DNA of 64,000 nucleotides from Mesorhizobium sophorae (GTDB lineage: Bacteria; Pseudomonadota; Alphaproteobacteria; Rhizobiales; Rhizobiaceae), in the NCBI RefSeq assembly GCF_002270415.1, contig NZ_NNRI01000013.1, positions 558,001 to 622,000 of the forward strand, given 5' to 3'. The notes beneath the pieces are model-generated. The model made no database searches. It saw only the letters and a list, made by a program, of their open reading frames with translations, and was not told where the DNA came from. Positions within the stretch are counted from its first letter, which is position 1; each line of letters opens with the position of its first letter. This document shows positions 60,517 to 64,000 of this stretch, piece by piece. The position numbers and the translations under genes are program-made.

Positions 60517-61424
60517 ACTTCGCTATCCTCGGTCCCGCGAAGCTCTTCGACAAGCCAGTCCGCAAAAATCTCCGCCTGTCGGCTCAGGCGCTGGAAATCA
60601 GGCGCGACAAGCCAATACGCACCATAAGGTATTTCCATCTCAAATGGACGAACCAAGAGCCCGGCCCGAAGGTCTGCGCCGTTCAGGATGCGGTCGCCCA
60701 AAGCGACGCCGTGCCCGAGTTTCGCGGCCTGCATGGCAAGCGCTGCGTCGGTATAAAGTGGTCCTCTCTGCTGGGCGAGATCTGGAAGGCCCAGTGCCTG
60801 AAACCATGTCGCCCAGCCATCGCGATTGTAGTCATGGAGCAAGGTATAGTGCCGCAGGTCGGCCGGCGATGTCAGAGGCACGCCCGACGAGAGCAACTCC
60901 TGTGCAAGGACCGGGGTAACCAGAACGTCGACCAGATGCCGCGCTTGAGTGCGCGGCCAAGACCGGGCATTCGCTCCGTATCGAATCGCGATTTCTGCTT
61001 CGTGTCCGCGAAACTCTATGAGCCGAGAGTCCGCGTCGACTGAAATGTCGATCTCGGGGTGGCGCTGCTGAAACGAATTCAGTCGCTGTATCAGAAATTC
61101 GCCAGCAAAGGACGGTTCGACGCTGACCCGCAAAGGGCTCTGGGCCGGCTTGCTCAGAACCTGTGATAGCTGGCGATCGATGTCGTCAAAGCTGGTGGTT
61201 AACTGAGTCAGGAGAGTTCGCCCTGTTTCCGTCAGTTCAACCCTGCGATGAAGCCGCTCGAACAACGGCCTGCCGATCAGCACCTCTAGTTCTCTTATTT
61301 GCCGGCTGATCGCCGCCTGCGAGACGAAAAGCTCCTCGGCGGCCTTGCTGAAGCTCAGATGCCGGCCCGCCGCCTCGAAGCTCCTCAGTGCCGTCAGCGG
61401 CAGGCGTCCGCGCTTCATTCGCAT
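60513..61424 (-). CDS. GcvA-like LysR-type regulator
   Basis: A 303-residue regulator: winged HTH at residues about 8-66 (RLPLTALRSFEAAGRHLSFS, KAAEELFVSQAAISRQIREL, EVLIGRPLFERLHR) and a type 2 periplasmic-binding-like effector domain (about 95-295) with the GcvA-subgroup pattern IEIAIRYG-like (AEIAIRYGANARSWP) and GHGVALGDRILNG. It reads convergently to the scaffold gene and divergently from the interval before yidD, so its target may lie there. Effector unknown. Confidence 0.88.
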   Translation of the reverse strand: MRMKRGRLPLTALRSFEAAGRHLSFSKAAEELFVSQAAISRQIRELEVLIGRPLFERLHRRVELTETGRTLLTQLTTSFDDIDRQLSQVLSKPAQSPLRVSVEPSFAGEFLIQRLNSFQQRHPEIDISVDADSRLIEFRGHEAEIAIRYGANARSWPRTQARHLVDVLVTPVLAQELLSSGVPLTSPADLRHYTLLHDYNRDGWATWFQALGLPDLAQQRGPLYTDAALAMQAAKLGHGVALGDRILNGADLRAGLLVRPFEMEIPYGAYWLVAPDFQRLSRQAEIFADWLVEELRGTEDSEV

Positions 61425-61510
61425 AACCTCAGATTATCCGAAGTGGAAATTATACTCGTTTGAAGGCGAGGGCCAGCGGCGGTCTAATCCGCGTCAAAGG
61501 AGACACGGTC

Positions 61511-61669
61511 ATGATCCAGATACTGAGCATCTTCGGCGATGTCATGCGGATCGTAACGTTCCAATGGCGTGACGGCAGACCGCATGCAAAGCGCCGCGAA
61601 GAGCCGGTCAGTCCTGATCGGTGGGCGCCTTCGGCCGGCCGGCAGCCGTTTCGCCGTTTCCGACCCTGA
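61511..61669 (+). CDS. Possible short peptide divergent from the LysR gene
   Basis: ATG 61511 is preceded at a good distance by AAAGGAGA. The frame gives 52 residues (MIQILSIFGDVMRIVTFQWR then a basic tail), which may be a real small gene or the stump of a LysR target. The N-terminal half looks natural, the rest less so. Confidence 0.3.
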   Translation: MIQILSIFGDVMRIVTFQWRDGRPHAKRREEPVSPDRWAPSAGRQPFRRFRP

Positions 61670-61750
61670 TGGCATGGCGAGTGGGCAGAAGGGATTGCGT
61701 TCTCCAGCCGAAGCCCACATCTATCGCGTGGGAGACGCGATTGTATCGAG

Positions 61751-61813
61751 CATGGTCCCTGGACAAACGGTTTCCGTTTGTCAGAGGAAACCGGTTCCAC
61801 TTTCGGGATCATG
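61751..61813. repeat. RIME-like palindromic repeat
   Basis: Imperfect 63-bp palindrome. The inner perfect arms GACAAACGG (61762-61770) and CCGTTTGTC (61774-61782) flank TTT, and outer arms CATGGTCCC/GGGATCATG match with one mismatch. The AACCGGTTCC-ACTTTCGGGATCATG type of sequence is a familiar dispersed intergenic element of rhizobial chromosomes. It lies 20 bp before yidD. Confidence 0.6.
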
Positions 61814-61832
61814 CTCTGGAGCGGAGACTGCG

Positions 61833-62201
61833 GTGGGTCACCAGCACGGGCATATCGCCGGACCGCCAAAGCGCGGCCGCAACTGGCCCGGCCCGTGGCG
61901 CAAGACGCCCGGCCGGCTCCTGGGAACGTCGCTCGTGCGCCTGTACCAGCTGACGCTGTCGGGCTTCGTCGGCAATTCCTGCCGGCACCTGCCGACCTGT
62001 TCCGAATATGCGCATGAGGCGATCGCCCGCCATGGTCTGTGGGCCGGCGGCTGGATGGGATTTTTCCGGGTGCTGCGCTGTGGGCCCTTCGGGACGCATG
62101 GCATCGACCTTGTGCCGGAGGTGCTGGCGGATCGCTACGTCTGGTTCACGCCGTGGCGGTATTGGCGGATCGGCAATAAGCGCGGCCAGGCGCAGGGCTG
62201 A
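61833..62201 (+). CDS. yidD: Membrane protein insertion efficiency factor YidD
   Basis: A 122-residue protein. Core family motifs: VRLYQLTLSGFVGNSCRHLP, TCSEYAHEAIARHGLWAGGW and LRCGPFGTHGIDLVPE, with the conserved Cys residues of the YidD domain. It helps YidC insert inner-membrane proteins and has an N-terminal amphipathic helix. GTG 61833 after GCGGAGACTG was chosen; the frame is open far upstream but through the palindromic repeat. It is immediately followed by the truncated beta-lactamase gene. Confidence 0.88.
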   Translation: MGHQHGHIAGPPKRGRNWPGPWRKTPGRLLGTSLVRLYQLTLSGFVGNSCRHLPTCSEYAHEAIARHGLWAGGWMGFFRVLRCGPFGTHGIDLVPEVLADRYVWFTPWRYWRIGNKRGQAQG

Positions 62202-62334
62202 TGGAGCTGCCGAGGTTTCTGTTTACGATCCGGTAGGGTTAACGCGAAGCTGCACAAACACTGCGCATTTGAGACAAAATCGAGACAAGAGACCTCGCTA
62301 AGCCGCTCTCGGACCCCCTTCTGGAGAGCATCAA

Positions 62335-62568
62335 ATGCGTAATATCGACCGTCTTCCCTTCATCTTTGCCGCGATCCTGTTCCTGCTCGCCTGGCTGCTG
62401 GGATTTCCGTTGCGCGCGCAATCGGCGCCGCTTGGGGATGTGCAGTGTACGCTGATCCTCGACGCCGCGAGCGGCAAGACGCTTCACCAGGATGGTGTGT
62501 GCGACCAGAGGTTCAGCCCGGCTTCGGCGTTCAGGGGGCCGCTGTCGCCGATCGACGCGCGCGGATGA
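62335..62568 (+). pseudogene. Truncated class D beta-lactamase (OXA-like)
   Basis: The frame encodes a signal peptide (MRNIDRLPFIFAAILFLLAW) and then DVQCTLILDAASGKTLHQDG, VCDQRFSPASAFRGPL, which match the start of class D beta-lactamases up to the S-x-x-K active-site region. The active-site lysine is replaced by arginine (SAFR in place of STFK), and the protein stops ten residues later, so the whole remaining domain (S-x-V, K-T/S-G) is absent. The convergent methyltransferase gene covers its 3' end. It is a remnant and cannot hydrolyse beta-lactams. Confidence 0.7.
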
Positions 62569-63379
62569 TGTGGCCGCCGGAGTTGGTTGGCGCTCGCCTT
62601 GGTGCCCTGGAAAAACGAGCGGCGATATCGCCGCTTTCGAGATCTTCGATTTCATCGAACCCAAGGTCGAAGAGTGACTTCGTCAGTTCGCCAGGGACGA
62701 AAAAGCTGATCCACGGCTCGCCGACAGAAGCGACGCGTGCCGCGTAGAAAGCCAGGGCGGCCTGTCCGGCCGCATCGCGATTCTCATACGGTTCGCTGTA
62801 GTCGAACACCACCTCCGAACCCGGGGTGGTGGCGATGTAGGACAGCGTGCTGAAGATCGCGCCTTTCGTCAGGTATGGCACGACCCCCAGCCAAATGAAG
62901 AAGCTTGGCTCGGTCGACTTCAAGCCGGCGAATGCCAGTTCCTTGGATAGACGCTGCCGCTCGAAATTGACCGGCACGAATGTGGTGGTGGGCGGTTCGG
63001 CAAGACCGGCATCGGCGATGCACCTGCGTTTCCAGGCTTGGGTTGCCGGATGATCGACCTCGAACACCAAGAGATCCGGGTACGGATTGCGCAGCGAAAA
63101 CGTGTCGAGGCCGGCACCGAGCACGACGAGCTGGCGGATGCCACGACGCACCGCCGCCGCCAGCCAATCCTCGGCTATGCGGGCGCGCGCCGCCACGAAC
63201 AGGCGCATACGCTGGCTGTGGGCATCCTCTTGCGCACGCTGTTGCTCGACGGGAGCACCTTCACCGAGAATCGCAATCGCGTATGGGTCGCGAAACAGCG
63301 CCGCCTCGGGTGAAATCTGATGGAGAGCCCTCAAACGCGCTACGCGCAGGGCGGTTCGGCTGGGGGATGCGTCTTCCAT
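62531..63379 (-). CDS. SAM-dependent methyltransferase (leucine carboxyl methyltransferase-like)
   Basis: A 282-residue class I methyltransferase of the PF04072/TIGR00027 type. Motifs: SRTALRVARLRALHQ, RTRFFD-like FRDPYAIAILGEG, RQLVVLGAGLDTFSLRNPYP (SAM-binding glycine motif), VFEVDHPATQAWKR, FIWLGVVPYLTKGAI and EVVFDYSEPYENR. Small-molecule O-methylation is typical; the substrate is unknown. The frame runs upstream to 63868, but that part lies over the thrS start; ATG 63379 (or 63439) gives the family size. Its end overlaps the beta-lactamase remnant. Confidence 0.85.
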   Translation of the reverse strand: MEDASPSRTALRVARLRALHQISPEAALFRDPYAIAILGEGAPVEQQRAQEDAHSQRMRLFVAARARIAEDWLAAAVRRGIRQLVVLGAGLDTFSLRNPYPDLLVFEVDHPATQAWKRRCIADAGLAEPPTTTFVPVNFERQRLSKELAFAGLKSTEPSFFIWLGVVPYLTKGAIFSTLSYIATTPGSEVVFDYSEPYENRDAAGQAALAFYAARVASVGEPWISFFVPGELTKSLFDLGFDEIEDLESGDIAARFSRAPRRAPTNSGGHIIRARRSATAAP

Positions 63380-63628
63380 GTCGGGGATTCCAAGCCATGC
63401 CGGCGATATTCGCAAGCCTTGACGACCGACCCGCGACATCTCTGCCGACGTTTCCTGACGGCCAGGCCAATCAGCGCTCTTTACCTGGCGCGGCGCTGCC
63501 TCTAAAACCCGCCCGCCGCCGGACGCATCCGGCTTTACCCCCATGCATGTCGCCCAAAGCGTGGCACACTCTGAACGACATGCAGTTGACCACCCGCGCT
63601 CGTTTGCGGGACTGGATAGGAGAACTCC

Positions 63629-64000
63629 ATGCTGAATTCCGTTTCCCTGACATTTCCCGATGGCTCCGTCCGCGAATACGACGCGGCGATGACCGGTGCC
63701 GGGCTTGCCGAATCGATCTCGAAATCGCTGGCCAAGAAGGCGGTCGCCTACAGTATCGACGGCGTCGTGCGCGACCTCAGTGATCCGCTGGGCAAGTCCG
63801 GCAAAGTCGAGATCGTCACCCGCGACGATCCGCGCGCCCTGGAGCTCATTCGTCACGACACCGCACATGTGCTGGCGGAAGCCGTGCAGGAATTGTGGCC
63901 GGGGACGCAGGTGACCATCGGCCCGGTGATCGAGAACGGCTTCTATTATGATTTCGCCCGCAACGAGCCTTTCACGCCCGACGATTTCCCGGTGATCGAG
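63629..64000 (+). CDS. thrS: Threonyl-tRNA synthetase, N-terminal part
   Basis: The first 124 codons of thrS, cut by the right edge. TGS domain (residues about 2-60, LTFPDGSVREYDAAMTGAGL, VRDLSDPL), then the start of the second additional domain with LIRHDTAHVLAEAVQELWPG, where the H-x3-H is the zinc-dependent editing-site motif, and IGPVIENGFYYDF. ATG 63629 follows ATAGGAGA. It charges tRNA-Thr. The gene continues beyond the window. Confidence 0.95.
   Translation, partial: MLNSVSLTFPDGSVREYDAAMTGAGLAESISKSLAKKAVAYSIDGVVRDLSDPLGKSGKVEIVTRDDPRALELIRHDTAHVLAEAVQELWPGTQVTIGPVIENGFYYDFARNEPFTPDDFPVIE

Noticed and set aside
61450..61869. 139-codon minus-strand frame before yidD
   Set aside because: It runs through the palindromic repeat and has no natural composition or start signal.
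63380..63868. N-terminal extension of the methyltransferase
   Set aside because: It would overlap the thrS start antisense and exceeds the family length by 160 residues.
1..64000. CRISPR array or rRNA operon
   Set aside because: No regularly spaced repeats and no rRNA-like sequence were seen.

Overview
The window looks like a chromosome segment of a Mesorhizobium-type alphaproteobacterium (Rhizobiales). The evidence is high GC with strong third-position GC bias, a right-hand block in an order typical of that group (DUF882 lipoprotein, phaC, aminotransferase, hom, glpX, recJ, patatin, hisI, folE, IscU-like, yidD, thrS), and rhizobial protein families throughout. The genus is inferred from gene content and was not tested by alignment.

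Region A (1-30117) is accessory in character. It starts with a type I secretion ABC transporter cut by the left edge, an AraC regulator, a universal stress protein, an HdeA-like periplasmic chaperone and an AspT-type exchanger. A long same-strand run follows (6703-21648): a DUF3141 PHA-synthase-like hydrolase, phosphate acetyltransferase, acetate kinase, enoyl-ACP reductase, a CBS-BON protein, alcohol dehydrogenase, phosphoketolase, a very large GH94-like protein related to the phosphorylase half of cyclic beta-1,2-glucan synthase, and a GH144/glycoamylase-like protein. Together these suggest beta-glucan breakdown feeding phosphoketolase and substrate-level ATP formation through acetyl phosphate. 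After it come MarC, a J-domain protein, a PglF/CapD-type nucleotide-sugar dehydratase and a GT2 synthase with an HlyD-like partner (exopolysaccharide). Several decayed genes lie in between: an HlyD protein, a LigD scrap, and two members of a small cysteine-containing family, one of them fused to a STAS/SpoIIAA-like N-terminus.

Region B (about 30118-44947) is a 14.8 kb integrative element in a tRNA-Glu(UUC) gene. The 3' half of the tRNA is duplicated at the left end next to a tyrosine integrase, and the intact tRNA lies at the right end. The left half is a compact run of overlapping plus-strand genes: integrase, AlpA-like protein, HNH-like protein, DUF3102, a replication-type protein, a coiled-coil protein, a HK97-type prohead-protease-like protein with a sugar-binding-like tail, a P27-like small terminase and a beta-rich tail/fibre-like protein. 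I see no large terminase, portal or major capsid gene. The right half holds small, mostly minus-strand genes, repeats and hairpins. A phage satellite or a reduced prophage are both possible.

Region C (44948-64000) is core chromosome, interrupted by one ISNCY-like insertion sequence between recJ and the patatin gene, and by a truncated class D beta-lactamase gene beside a methyltransferase. It ends inside thrS.
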